A stretch of 60,000 bases of DNA from Lineus longissimus. Its lineage: Eukaryota > Nemertea > Pilidiophora > Heteronemertea > Lineidae. Under the pieces are notes generated by a model. It was not told the DNA's origin and did not search any database. It saw only the letters and a program-made list of their open reading frames with translations. The position numbers and the translations under genes were made by a program. Shown here piece after piece: positions 10,461 through 22,405 of the stretch. The stretch lies in NCBI RefSeq assembly GCF_910592395.1, contig NC_088324.1, positions 1,428,001 through 1,488,000 of the forward strand, given 5' to 3'. Numbering within the stretch: the first letter of the stretch is position 1; every line of letters begins with the position of its first letter.

Positions 10461-13400
10461 GCGTCAAACTGCCTGTCAAACCTACACGACGGCTTCCTTG
10501 ATTTTGGAATAATTTTAATAAGCCTTTCGGGATAAAAAATTAGCTTTTCCGTTTCCATTGCCATTTGGCATTGTCTATGTATCCTATTCAATTGCATAGA
10601 TGATAGTTTTACATAATCATTCAATGGACTAAGAAGGTATCATGATGATGATAACATTCACACATTATCAATGATAATTTCTCAGGGGCCAACTCAACGT
10701 TGCGCGATATTGTATCCCCACTTCTGCATCGGGTTTTGCCATATACGTCATGATGTTAATTCCAATTAAAAAGAGGTGATATTGCATGCTATATTAGGCA
10801 ATCGTGCTTAATTCTCACATGATGATTTCTTCCGCGTTTCTTCGTGACATAAACATTAGCCTGACTCATTAAACTTGACCTTGTTGATAAACAGATTAAC
10901 TCAATCTAATGTTTTTTCGGCCCACTCTCACTTCCACTTATAGAGTGCTTGATGTGAACTCAATGTGTCGCATGGCTTGGATGATTTTATGGGCCTATTT
11001 CAATATCGAACAGGCGTAGATTCCAGTTAGTAAGTAAAATTCGAACATGCCACGCAATGTAGTTTAATGATGTTCCCAACCTTCAGACGGGTCTTGTTTG
11101 TCAACTACAAGGTAATATGGGCGAAACTGTTGGATTTCTGCTGCATGGTCGGTCATATTGTCTGTAACCACCACCACCACCATCACTATTTGGCTCTGCC
11201 TTCTTCATTATCATTTGGTAATCAACAGTCATACTGTTCTAAGGGGGGGGGGACAGACTTATCATCATCATCAATCATCATCATCAGGTTAATGTCGTTC
11301 TAGTAGGACATTTTATCCTGTTGATATGTATAAAGCTGTATGAGTCAGCAACACCCTGGAGGCAGAGACGTTTTTATTTTCTTTATATCAAGTGCCGTTA
11401 CCTCATTTATTATGCCCCCCCCCCCCCCCAAGAAAATCATTGACATTAATTTATCTCAACTTACTCTCCAAGAATACGTAAAAATGTAATTTTAATTCAT
11501 TTTGCACGATAGTTATTAATTTACATTTATACATTTATGTTCCGGTGTGCAAGGGATAGTAGTCCTAGGGCTGATAGTCCGTGTAACAATAGCCCGCATT
11601 GCTAAATGTTTTGGTTAGGGTTAGCGGTACAAAAGATCATGCTGCTTAATTGGTCAAATACAATGCTACCGGACTATGACTCCAGGGGGACTATATCCGC
11701 TGTCACACCGGTACATGTATGATTCTTTTAGTGATACTCAGATCGTACACCAGGGTCATATTAATCACTTATAAATCAGTGCATGTCAAAATGTTACTTG
11801 TAATAATTTGTCAATGGAAGTCACCAGTACACAAGTTTGTGTTCATAACATCCAAAACTGACAAGAAAACTACAATACAATGCAATGATCAAAATTAAAC
11901 TTGCTCTCTTTCATTGGCATTATTAAGGCAATATTACCCAGCTATCGGCTGCCCAGTCACCTCCTGTTCTACATAAGTAGTTTCCATCAACAAATTGCAC
12001 CAAAAAAAGGAAAAATTCAAAATCTGACTGAATTATCATGCTTTTCCGAAGTGGACTCTGATTTTACCCGATTTAGCTCTCCACGCATCGACTCTTTCCG
12101 ATGCACTAGTGCCGCGTTTCCTGGAGCTAGGTACCACCCCTTGACATCATGGTGCTGGTATCGATTTATCCGACTTCACGTTGATGGCGCTTGATGCCCT
12201 GCAACTGCGATGATAAATGGAAATGAGGTTCCGTCTTAATAGCGGGGTGACGTCAACTCGGATCTCGTCGTGCACTCACGTGGCGGGAAAGGTCTTTCAC
12301 GCCAGGATTTGCGCGTACTGAAAATAACAAATAACACGTTTTTCTACTACCTGAGAGATGAAACAAAATTTCAAAAGCATCAAACAGTATCGTTCATCAA
12401 CATAGTTTACTAAGGAACCAACAGAAGAACAAACATACTGCAATAATAATCCCAATGGTTCTTTGAACTGTCACAGACAGACCAGTTAATCTCATATCAT
12501 GAGAGATTTTAGATGTATCACCTGTCCACTTCCTATCGTTGAAATCGCCAGTGAGATTGATGCACTTCTCAAGTTCAAGGCAACCCTTAAATCTATTTCA
12601 AAACGAGACAACAGTCTCCCAGTTTTAGATCGGCATTCACCTCATTTTAAAGCAGTCAAATTGCTTTAGGATTTCAGGATCTAGCAGAAATTTGGGACCA
12701 CCAGAGGCAACCCTTTATACTCCTTTGGAACTCATAGTGTTGGTGATTCGAAGCTCGGAAACATGTTCAAGTAGCTATTAGTTTGCAAGAGGATCCGTTT
12801 ATCCAGTTAACTGGTGTAACATCTTTATAAAATTAGTTTAACATGGGAGTTGAACAGTTGTTTAAGCCTACGCCACTTTTTCTTCGTACTTCAACGGTAT
12901 GATTATCAGCACTAGCCAGAATTTGACACGGCACAGCCAAGGCCGCTCTGGATCTGACACTTCTGCCGATAAACTACATCAATATATTACTATTCAAACC
13001 AAAAATTGTTTCATTCTAAGATCAACATCACCCAAGGATTTGCATTTTGGTATAATTGTCTTGTCTGTGATTGTTAATATTGGTCAGTTGAGATCTGTTT
13101 TAATTCTAACTTGACAATGACATGATTAATTGTGGTTGAGTAATTAAGGCAAATTTGTGAAAAACCAATAACAAAATCTGAAATGTTTTTAAAGAATTAC
13201 ATGTACACGTATTCTACACTGGAACCGGAAGCCACAAGAAGAGCTTCAGCTGAGAAGACACCCAACAGCAGCTGTTAAGCGAAGACACCTATACATATTT
13301 TGGATGAAGACAATTATACAACAAAAGTAACTCCCAAGATTTTGAAGGTCGTTTGTCTCCATACCATATTTATAGCCATACACTAGGAGACTAGTTAGTT

Positions 13401-16400
13401 AGGACTGCTTCACTGGGATCATACGGCCATTGTATTGGAATATCTAGACAGATACGTGCTAGGGGTTGTCAACCCGGCCCACATAGCAGCTTTTCTTGTT
13501 CTGTTCCCTTCCCCCTTCTGTGCATCCAAGAGTAAATGACTGCACCACGCTTGTGGAGATGTCAATGTGGATGTTTAGTTCCAAGCTATTGCAGCTGATC
13601 GAATGAGATGATATCTTTAGCACCAGTTATTGATACTACCCTTTGCTTTCAAAATTTGGATCACAACCAGTTAAAAAAATACATTGATCAACAAATTATT
13701 TATATAAATACATTGTAATGTACTTCTTTAGGAACTGGGCAAAGCTTTTTCATACTTGGTTGTACCTGCCTCTTCACAAATGTATTTGATCCTGATAGCC
13801 CAGTTGATGACTACAACAGTACCAAACAGTTTACATTTATTACAGTTTGTATAGAACAATTCCATATATTACTATTCACTAATTTATTTAATATCAATTC
13901 AATGATAATAAGGCAATACCTCAACTAACCCCAGCTTAATTGCAATTTTTAACTCCCAACTCATTGCAACATTAAAATCCAGGGTTGCACTGTTGGGCAA
14001 GCCAGAAACCTACTGGCCATGATAGAAATGGTTATTTTGCTATTAGAATGGAAGTTACTTAACTTCTCATGTATTTAGGAGTGTTGCAGGCTAAATGAGC
14101 AGTCTGTAGAAGCATACATTGCAGTTCCACTAGCGTACAGCTAGTGTCTGTTCCTAATTGTTCAATAAGTTCACAAATTCATGGAAAAGTTATACAGTTG
14201 CATACAGGCAAGTATTTGATAAAGAGTACATAGTCTTTATTAATTCTTCATATTTTGTCGGTTTGCCGATCTGATTGTTATCTGGAGTTTGACCACCGAT
14301 TCACCTGGAAACCAGTTTAATACTTGGATCAATAGTCATTGCCAATATTAGCCCCATGACAGCTACTTCTTTTCGTCTCACTTTTGAGGCATGATGATGC
14401 ATTGCGATCTTTGACAAGTGACTTGCTGACACACCAGATATGACCAATCAATGTGTTAGACAAGTGACTTTCCCAAGATCACACTCTTGATCACCCATCA
14501 ATAATCACACACTGTTAAATTGCCCAGGGCATCACTCTAGTAGAGGAACAATCGGTGAGACGGACCAGTCATTTTACCGACAAGTTATACTTCCCCAATA
14601 TCACGCTGCAGTGTAAATGACTCATCTATAATTAGACAAGTACATGTAATTTAAGGCCAATTAAAATTTGTCAAGATTTGATATCCACCGGATAGACCAG
14701 TATTACTTGATACCCTGATTTCATTCATGAATACTGCAAGAGAACTCTGAAGAAAAATCATAGAGAGCGAAACGTCCAAGCCACATATGCCAAGCCTGGG
14801 AACAAAACGACTAATGTTATTAATCAGGTAGCGATAGATCGAATACCTGTCGCCGTACAATTTGTAAGGGCCCTTGCTGGCTGTGAGGAGCTCCAATCCA
14901 CACACCTTATAGCTGGGTGCTAATGAAACCTTTCTGGCAACATTTTTGCATTTGCAATTTTCAATTCTACCAGTTCGATTGTGGCTTTCCAACTTTTCCT
15001 CTGTGCCAATGTTGTGTTTTTAGTAGAGGGTTATAATGCAGCAGAAGTTTGGTTTAACAATTCTGAGTTTTTGCAGCAGCAATAATTGAAGACAACAGGG
15101 ACATTTAGCAGGACACAAAACAACTCTCTACTTGTATGAGACACCCATCATACACGGCTTTCAAAGACCAAAAAACCACTGGGACGACCTCATCCAAACT
15201 AAACTAGCACCCATTAGAGCCTCCGTGCACATCACAACCACCAATTCCCCTCCACGCTAGTCATGTCTCTCCGCAAGGACATGCAGATATTGCCCATGTG
15301 GACATGACCGCATGGAAAAATTACAACACAGAAACTCAAGTTTGTTGTTAGAGCGAACATAAAGCACACTTTTGCCCATGATGATTAGTTTATTGTCTTC
15401 CAAAAAATTATTTAATCTAATTTTCTTTTTTGAAAACCGGTTATATTTGTCTTAGAAGCCAAATCTCACATCTAAAAAGTGTTATTTGACTTAATGCATG
15501 AGGTGGTTAAACAAAATCAATGCCAAAAACAAAATTTCTAATTCAAAGCTATGATATACATGTACCATATAATAAGGTAAGGTAATATAGACAAATATAT
15601 GGTAAGAAATCCAAGATCAGCCCGATCTATGTCAGATAACCTGCCGACTGACTTCACTAAGAAACCTAAAATGAATACTTTGAATACACAAAGAATATAA
15701 TGAATGAAACTTGCGACAATTGAATATTGATCAATCAGCAATATTGATTTCAGATCTCGTTAGGGAGTTTTTCCCAAATGTACGCGATGATGACGTGCCC
15801 CATTAACAGGACGTAACATCTATTTTAAAATGCGTGAATGCATGAGGACAACCCATTTGTGTCGTATATCACTGGAAACGCCCGATTCCCCTCATTCTGC
15901 AGGATGTTAAATCGGGCATTTTAATTCTTTAAATAAATCATAAGCGTCGCATTTGCTCCTAGCTCTGTTCACCATCCCAAAAGGCAATATTACCAATTGG
16001 GCCGGACAATCACGCAAAACCCCAAATAATATACATTTCTTCCTGAATAATTCTTACAGTGACAATTCTCCCGTGAAAGACAGTTGCTCACGCTACACAA
16101 AAATCAAAAAAGAATCGGGGGTCAACCATTGAAGTTTTGAGATATGTTGAATTTTGCACAAATCAGTAAAAAACGCACCAACTGGCACTGGACGGCATTT
16201 CAACACGGGGCCGACGCACATCCCAAGTTCAGTGTACACATACGTCGGCAACAATAGTAAATGCGTAGTTTCTTGTTAGCCGCCTATTGAGTAGCGCTCC
16301 AGGTTTCAGAAACTCCAAAAAAACATGTCTTTGCCAAAACAACTGCTGAATCAACACTGACATACTGTGAGGACCGAGAAATCAATGATTTTAGGAACTA

Positions 16401-16458
16401 CGGTGAGGGCTTGGCCGCGCATGAATACAAAACAGGTCCCTAAAGAGACCTCATTATG
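10461..16458. other. About 6 kb without recognisable genes
   Basis: AT-rich sequence with simple repeats: CAC/CAT triplet runs near 11170-11290, a G run near 11243, and a C run at about 11416-11429. 11.99-12.44 kb resembles 37.56-37.92 kb (shared CACCAAAAAAAG, AATCTGACT.A.TTATCA.GCT and later TTTACTAA..AACA blocks), so it is probably a diverged dispersed repeat. Around 14.40-14.65 kb GACAAGTGACTT-like motifs recur. No open frame here looks like a protein I know. Confidence 0.4.
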
Positions 16459-16700
16459 AGCGTATATACACGGAACACAAGTAATAAAACTTGCTAAATT
16501 GAAACATTACCCCATTATCAGCAATGTCGATTTCATCATGGACAGATATACACGGAACACAAGTAATAAAACTTGCTAAGTTGAAACATTACCCCATTAT
16601 CAGCAATGTCGATTTTATCATGGACAGATATACACTGAACACAAGTAATTAAACTTGCGACAATACAACATTGACGGACACTGCGTCATTGCAAAGGCTC
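16459..16700. repeat. 82-bp tandem repeat, about 2.5 copies
   Basis: The unit contains CGGAACACAAGTAATAAAAC, TTGCTAA.TTGAAACATTAC and CATTATCAGCAATGTCGATT. Copies start at about 16471, 16553 and 16635 (period 82). The first two are nearly identical and the third diverges after AAACTTGCGACAAT. A looser relative (AAACTTGCGACAATTGAATA) is at about 15709. Confidence 0.8.
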
Positions 16701-16849
16701 ACAGGTGAGCCAAAAATCATCAAAAGCCAGTCACTATGTTAGCAATAGATCCGATTTAATACAATTTACACACTATTTTTGTCACAGGAAACGAGTTTGG
16801 TGAAGATCAGCAACCCAACAATAACATCAAGGAAGTGCCATTGCAAAAA

Positions 16850-17581
16850 AATTAGAGACCAGTTTGTGCGAGGTTGAGTATTGTGTCAACTCGAGACCTC
16901 TAACGTGTGTAGGCGACACTGCGGACTCGCTTTATCCGTTGACACCTTCGCATTCCTTGATTGGGAGAAGTGCTGGGTACACTCCAAAGTTAGAGGAACT
17001 TACATGTGATGATCCTGTTGTAGTTACATCTGAGAATCTAAGAGATCGGGAATTGCACCAGAAATTGCGGATGGAAGATTTCTGGAGGGCTAGGAGCAAA
17101 GAATATTTGAGAAGCTTGCCTACTGTGAAGTCTAGGTTTTGTTCCAAGGGGAAGTTATAGGTGGGCTCAATAGTCTTGGTCAGAGAGGATAACGTCAAGA
17201 GACTGAAATGGCCCCCAGCTCGCGTGGAAGAATTGTTTCCTGGTAGGGATGGTTTGGTGCGCTCAGTCAAATTGCGTACACAGAAGGGCGTCATAATCAG
17301 GTCTGTACAGAGGGTTCATGACTAGGAAATAGCGGGTTGTAAGCGACACTGTTTCTACTCCTGACAAGGCAGATACTGATGGAAATCATCAGGTGGTTGA
17401 TCAGATTCCTACCGATTTTCTTTCTAATAGCGCTGATGATCAAGCCGCATGTGTTTCTGCGCCTCGTTGATGTGATTCTGCCATTGGATCGGGGTCTGAT
17501 TCTGTACCCAGCGGATGTGACGTCATCCGGGTCTCTCGTAGTGGCCGAGCTATAAAACCGAAGGTCCGCCTTGACCTTTAA
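16850..17581 (+). pseudogene. BEL/Pao integrase C-terminus and polyprotein end
   Basis: From about 16850 the frame encodes the end of the integrase core (EVEYCVNSRPLTCVGD, LTPSHSLIG) and the DUF5641-type C-terminal region. A stop at 17158-17160 interrupts it, but the same frame continues with VGSIVLVREDNVKRLKWP and FPGRDGLVR. A further stop near 17323 and a frameshift near 17343 precede a tail ending SRSGRAIKPKVRLDL and TAA at 17579-17581. Ending a BEL polyprotein with such a basic RSGR..KP..RLDL tail is usual. Its upstream part is missing. A 3' LTR may start near 17599 (TGTTATTGCACTAGG), but I cannot prove it. Confidence 0.8.
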
Positions 17582-18113
17582 GTTTACCGCGCGGGTTGTT
17601 ATTGCACTAGGCTGCTTTCCTTTGTGAGACTGTGCTCAAGTTTATTGCTGTTCTCTTTGACTTTTTTGTGTCATAATTTGTTATTTATCAGAAATACCAA
17701 TTTGTTGTTTTTTCTTCTGATTATGTGCGGTGAAATTTGGTGGATTCACTCTGCATGATCTGGTGCCGATTTTTTTGGTGTAATATGTTGTTAATTTGAC
17801 ACTATATGTTTGTCTTTGAACAGCAATTTGAATTGAGCGTGGTTGCATATTGGAATACTGTTTTAGTGCATTTAATAGGAATGTACGACTTGATCTGCTC
17901 CTCTGGCGTACGTTGATAATGACTCTTAATATGATATTCCATTTCCAAAAAAGAACTTTACATGTTGTGTCTGTTTACTGGACATTCAGGATTTTATAAT
18001 AATATAACTTTTCGGACATTCAGGACAACTATGTTTGCGGCTTGATACTACATGTACATATTTGTCTAGCTTTAACGGATACATATCGTGATATAAGCCA
18101 ATATTTAAATTGG
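17582..18113. other. Downstream of BEL remnant; possible LTR
   Basis: AT-rich sequence without a coding region. By position it could contain the 3' LTR of the BEL copy whose coding region ends at 17581. No matching second LTR was found in the window, so this is inference only. Confidence 0.25.
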
Positions 18114-18450
18114 TTAAGTGATGTGAAGCAAAGTAAACAGTTGTATGTACCACTTTCTGTTTGGTTCATCACGACAATACAAAGACCCCGCATAATCTAA
18201 TCCCGTGACAGAACAACAAGGAGCCTCCCTAATTCTGAGAGCTGGCAAGGGAGCCATTGGTTGATTACAGGCCATGGCATCTATTTTCTGACATGGAATA
18301 CACGCCTTTTTTACACTCTTGGCTATGCCCCTGACGCCAACAATCCAGTAGGCACCACTCAATGACGACACTAGACTCTAGAGTCCCATCACCAGCATGT
18401 TTGAGTAGCAAATGTTGATTTGTAACAATGAGACGTATCAAGCTTGACTT
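18114..18450 (-). pseudogene. BEL/Pao integrase zinc-binding fragment
   Basis: On the minus strand the fragment encodes LIVTNQHLLLKHAGDGTL, then after a frameshift near 18375 SGAYWIVGVRGIAKSVKK, ACIPCQK and MAPLPALRI, followed by the start of the integrase core (VTGLDYAGSLY). The HH..CC zinc finger precedes the DxD region as in BEL integrases. It is on the opposite strand to the fragment ending at 17581, so it is a separate copy or an inversion. Confidence 0.7.
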
Positions 18451-18453
18451 GAG

Positions 18454-18583
18454 TTATAGGGAAGGGCGCCGGTAGGAATGTAGGACATATCATTTCGGCA
18501 ATATTTGGTGCAAAACCACTGAGAATGGCTAAATGATAAACCCTAAAACCATCCCAACGCCTTTCCCTATCACTACAAAATAG
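18454..18583. repeat. Imperfect palindrome, about 130 bp
   Basis: Left arm TATAGGGAAGGGCGCCGGTA continues with ..GGACATATCATTT; the right arm reads AAATGATAAACCCT..CCATCCCAACGCCTTTCCCT. The arms are about 45 bases with mismatches. It looks like a small foldback MITE. Confidence 0.5.
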
Positions 18584-19431
18584 AGACGAATGGGTTAACC
18601 TGATTCTCGACTAAACACGACAATTTCAAACCAACGTCTACATTCTCTGAAATGTACATTCAACATATGGTATTTAAAACAATGACTGTATCTTTAAACA
18701 TCGCATACATTTAACAATGGTAACAACTGGTTTAGTCAGTATCAATGGCTATGACGGCAGCTGTGTGCCAACTCTGCCCCTTAACACACCAACATCTGGG
18801 CAAGAGCAGACGTAGGAAGAACAATTGCTTCAGAAATGGCTACACCAATGATCACAACTGAAGGTCAGTCTGGTTATCGGTCTGAACAAACCCATCCCTC
18901 GTAGTCACCAGATCAATTAACAGTCTTACGGGAACATAGGCTCTATCATCACAACATCATGAATTATTTGCATGGTTTGGCGCGAGACAGACCTAACACA
19001 AGCGCCAAATTGCCCAACAAAACAAAAACATCATTGTCCAAACTTACTTATACATATATGTTTATTCGCACATTCCTCTGGACACGGCCAATGGCCTGGG
19101 AATATGGTGTGCTGTGAACAAGGTGCGTTGGTAGGTCTGTATGAAATGAACATGAAGACTCGCGTGTCCAATAACCTTTCTTTTATTCAATGAGAACAAT
19201 AAGGCAGGGTAAGCAACATCAAATCTAGGCCCTGTGATTCTTACATCGTTTAATCAGCGACATAGAGAATTAAAGGTAGAATGCCAGAAAGTAATGTCGA
19301 TGAATTTTTAAGACATCCTCTTCAACGTAATGAGTATAAAGTTAAGACAGATCCAACTTACATAATGAGTTACAGGTTGGGACAAATGAATAAGAAGCCC
19401 TCATATGATCGAACTCGGACTTAAGTCAGTT
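18584..19431. other. No gene recognised; 3' flank of pogo transposase
   Basis: No coding region or RNA recognised. It probably includes the 3' non-coding part of the pogo element at 19432-20955, but I could not locate matching terminal inverted repeats. Confidence 0.35.
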
Positions 19432-20955
19432 TTAGTCTTGACCTTGAACAACAAGTTCTTCATCCATATCTAGAAACTGAAGTTCATCGTTCTCCTGAGC
19501 CTCCTCTTCCACGTCGCCGAATAGCAGTGGTCCTGCATCAATGTCCCGAGGACGAAACGCTGCCTCAAAACCGTTAATGACAACTCGGGCATCAACTGCA
19601 TCCCATGCCTGGCTTATGATGTTTACCACATCAAGTAATGTGATTGGAGGACACTCTCCATCATTGTCAGTGTTAGCTGTTTTCCAGGTTTTCCACTGCT
19701 GCTTTGCGTGCGATTTAAAAGATTTCATCACTGCCACATCTAGCGGTTGAGCAATTGATGTACACCCAGCCGGTACGAAGTCAATGATGCCGCCCATTTC
19801 CATCATTCCATTTCCAAATATTTCGGTCCTGTGAACTCGATATCTGTCAACAACTATGAGAAACTGTTCGCAGTTTTCTGTTTCCACATGTGGTCTAAAA
19901 ACTGCATCGATCCAATGCACAATGGTTTCTGTCTTCATCCATCCTGATTGAGATGAGGTTACTCGAACATTCTGAGGCAAGTCATTCTCGAGGAGGGCAT
20001 CCAACTGCCTTACGAACCCACGCCTTGGAAATGTCACATGGGCAGGCAGTTTGCCACCCGTGGCAGTGATGCACAGCGAGACAGTGCATCCAAGTTTGGG
20101 GTTTGATCGAGAAGTCCTGATATCGACTGATTTCGTTCCTTTGTTTTCACAGCTGTAGAGTGGACGACAGTCCAGCAGAAGGAAGGTTTGGTCCATGTTA
20201 AAGATAAACTGAAAACCGATGTCGAATTCATCAATCGTCTCAGCAATTCCATATCTGAACGCTTCTACTCGCTGCAATGCATCAGCCGGGATCGTAGTTG
20301 TATTTTTGTTCGATTTTCGCAATGTAATGTCCTTTCGCTTCATGAAGTCACACACCCATCCATTGGAGGCATGGAAATCATGGCGCGTGGGTTTAGCCTC
20401 CACAATGTCGTTGAGTCTTTGGTCGTCGATATTATTCCACCAATTTGCAAACAGTTCTAGTGCTTTTTCTTGTAGATCCTGAACGGATACCGGCAAGCGT
20501 CTGGCCCTTAACCCCGCAAACCACTCAAGTAGCTCGTTTTCAACCTCAATCCACGTTCCTATAAGTTTCACTTTTATCTTTCGTGATTTTCCATAATTTT
20601 CTTCGGCTGCTAGTTCGAGCTCATTCCGGTCCCATTTCCGAAATGTTTCAACCGGAATTCGGTAATGATCGGCAAATTCCTTGCTGCTCGCGACAGTACC
20701 ATTTTCAAGCGCCTCGTCCAGATCTCGAAGGTACGCTAGTTTTTCGTGTACACTGTAACTTCGCCGTCTCTTTCTCAAAGCCTGTGCAGCTTGGACCTGC
20801 ATCTTGTCATGTAAAGATAACCCTAACCTGACAACAACATTAGAAGAAGAGCTCACAGGACTACAAAAGACAACACGCAATTGCAAATTGTTACGGCAAT
20901 GCACAAAAGGAGTGTCATCGGTCACTGTCAATTTTAAGATTGCTATAGACTTCAT
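19432..20955 (-). CDS. pogo/CENPB-type DDE transposase, open reading frame intact
   Basis: A 507-residue frame without stops. The likely start is the methionine at residue 52 (nt 20802), because the preceding residues do not resemble the family. Order of parts: a basic patch and psq-type helix-turn-helix (about 61-110, SYSVHEKLAYL ... TFRKW), a CENPB/Tc5 helix-turn-helix (about 130-210, LLEWFAGLRARRLPVSVQDL ... NGWVCDFMKR), then the DDE_1 core. The candidate triad is D255 (FNMDQTF), D370 (IVVDRYRVHRT) and D406 (SIAQPLDVAVMKSF). It ends in an acidic tail. It lacks the introns seen in the related copy at 868-3010. Coding capacity looks complete, so the enzyme could be active or domesticated; no TIRs were located. 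Confidence 0.85.
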   Translation of the reverse strand: MKSIAILKLTVTDDTPFVHCRNNLQLRVVFCSPVSSSSNVVVRLGLSLHDKMQVQAAQALRKRRRSYSVHEKLAYLRDLDEALENGTVASSKEFADHYRIPVETFRKWDRNELELAAEENYGKSRKIKVKLIGTWIEVENELLEWFAGLRARRLPVSVQDLQEKALELFANWWNNIDDQRLNDIVEAKPTRHDFHASNGWVCDFMKRKDITLRKSNKNTTTIPADALQRVEAFRYGIAETIDEFDIGFQFIFNMDQTFLLLDCRPLYSCENKGTKSVDIRTSRSNPKLGCTVSLCITATGGKLPAHVTFPRRGFVRQLDALLENDLPQNVRVTSSQSGWMKTETIVHWIDAVFRPHVETENCEQFLIVVDRYRVHRTEIFGNGMMEMGGIIDFVPAGCTSIAQPLDVAVMKSFKSHAKQQWKTWKTANTDNDGECPPITLLDVVNIISQAWDAVDARVVINGFEAAFRPRDIDAGPLLFGDVEEEAQENDELQFLDMDEELVVQGQD

Positions 20956-21422
20956 ATTCTGATTATACTCATAATTTACCTCACAGTAGGCCTATAACTC
21001 GGACGAAGAGTGAAATCAACATGCCACTGGTCAAACCTTCTATTTACAAAGATTCAGGCCCTTTGCTCAGCTCATGACATTTCCCATTGGCAAACCTTCA
21101 TAAAAGGTATGGTAATAAAATGAATAATAATCAGTGGGCCTGAGCTTAGTCAATTTATATTGTCTGGTCTTATAGATCCGGGGTTAGAGTATATACGTTT
21201 ATTCGTTCTACTTTCCGTTGTACAGATAACAAAAAATAAGGTGCAATAAGACAATACAGAGTTGGGTGCAAATACAAGTTTACGATAAGGCAAACAAAGT
21301 AAAAGGTAAGACTGAGAGTCGAACCCGAAAACCTCTCATTCTTGGAGATGATCCTGAATAAGTTACATTAGTATCTTGAACTATCACAATAAAACTAACA
21401 CCAAAAACAATACTCCTTCAAA
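20956..21422. other. 5' flank of the pogo transposase
   Basis: No gene. Contains a GTCGAACCCGAAAACC stretch (minus-strand GGTTCGAC) that resembles a Pol III B box near 21320, without a convincing A box. Confidence 0.3.
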
Positions 21423-21985
21423 TCAACCTGTACACAAAAAGTTAATTATCATGTCTATTTCCTCTTTTGTGAGAATATGATTCCCTGCCTCCCGTATTTC
21501 AAGCAATTCCCTAACTTGAATGGCAACCCTAGTATGCCCCAATACCCAAATTTCCCTTTTGATGTCCCTTAGCATTATACATTCATCAGGCAGCTGATCC
21601 CTATTCCAGTTGTACTTTTGTAACACCATAGTTAGACTTTTCCCCACTGATGAGACGCTCCCGGCAAATAATAATCCAACTGTAACCTTTACGAGTGTAT
21701 TTCCTGATTTCCGCAGTCCTTTGATGAATTTTACGAACCTTTTCTCCAATTGAGTTTGAACGCTACAGTCCTTTATAATGGCTGGTAACAGGTCATTATG
21801 AGTGCGATATGGCAAACATACAATCTGACGAATACATTTACGCCATGCAATATACAATTCTTCCATGTATGGTTTTGAACAATCTAGCAACTGGTAACCA
21901 TACAGCGGCATACAAAAACTTTTGAATAACTTATATCTGATTTCAAAGTTGGTTACTGCAAAACCAAAAACACCAAAAAAACACC
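21423..21985 (-). pseudogene. LINE reverse-transcriptase C-terminal fragment
   Basis: The minus-strand frame reads RYKLFKSFCMPLYGYQLLDC, then WRKCIRQIVCLPYRTHNDLL and ends TKEEIDMIINFLCTG. LFKSFC..LYG, WRK..R.I..LPYRTH and the following region are typical of the C-terminus of non-LTR (CR1/L2/Jockey-like) retrotransposon ORF2. The frame stays open to 22169, but beyond about 21985 it overlaps a different plus-strand frame and no longer looks like RT. It is 5'-truncated, as is common for LINE copies. Confidence 0.75.
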
Positions 21986-22009
21986 AACGATGACATTTTT
22001 GAATTTCAT

Positions 22010-22405
22010 ATGTCTTTGTTGAAAATGATGCCATCTGATCAATTTGTTGAAAACCATTTCGATCACATTGAAAGTACTTCATTCGGAAGCTTGGAACAAA
22101 TTCAACATACATTGGTAGAATTTTGGAATTTTTTGAAACAACATAACAATTTAGGCAATTGCTTAACATTTGGGAACCTCTTGAACGAGGCTAAACTACA
22201 TTGGGAACCTCGTGAAATAAGGAAGGAAATCAATTTCACCTGGGAGGAATTTTTAATGGAAAACTTTGGGATATCACCATCTTATGCAGTAAAACTGAAA
22301 ACTCTTTCATCAAAAACATATGACTTTAAAAAAAATCATAAATTGCAAATGCCCATTAGAGCAATAGATAAGACTGAAATGTTTATTATTATTGGCAGCA
22401 AATAA
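22010..22405 (+). CDS. Unrecognised 131-residue ORF, helix-rich
   Basis: I do not recognise a named family. The protein has a C-terminal part (FGNLLNEAKLHWEPREIRKE, then TWEEFLMENFGISPSYAVKL) reminiscent of small WxxFL..N.GIS.SYA.KL domains in repeat-associated proteins of invertebrates; this is recollection, not a search result. It abuts the truncated LINE on the opposite strand. It could be an exon, a transposon accessory ORF or chance. Confidence 0.35.
   Translation: MSLLKMMPSDQFVENHFDHIESTSFGSLEQIQHTLVEFWNFLKQHNNLGNCLTFGNLLNEAKLHWEPREIRKEINFTWEEFLMENFGISPSYAVKLKTLSSKTYDFKKNHKLQMPIRAIDKTEMFIIIGSK

Noticed and set aside
11067-11303. ORF with a histidine run
   Set aside because: The run comes from a CAC/CAT simple repeat and the rest has no protein-like features.
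15887-15922. GCCCGATT ... AATCGGGC stem as a histone-type or regulatory stem-loop
   Set aside because: An 8-base stem with a 20-base loop is expected by chance in 60 kb, and no gene lies upstream.
19224-21148. AAATCTAGGCCCTGTGATT / AATCAGTGGGCCTGAGCTT as TIRs of the intact pogo element
   Set aside because: Only about two thirds of the positions match and there is no TA duplication at equivalent places.
21310-21350. tRNA gene suggested by GTCGAACCCGAAAACC
   Set aside because: Only a B-box-like stretch is present; no A box or cloverleaf could be formed.
22000-22169. N-terminal extension of the LINE frame
   Set aside because: It overlaps the plus-strand ORF at 22010 and no longer resembles reverse transcriptase.
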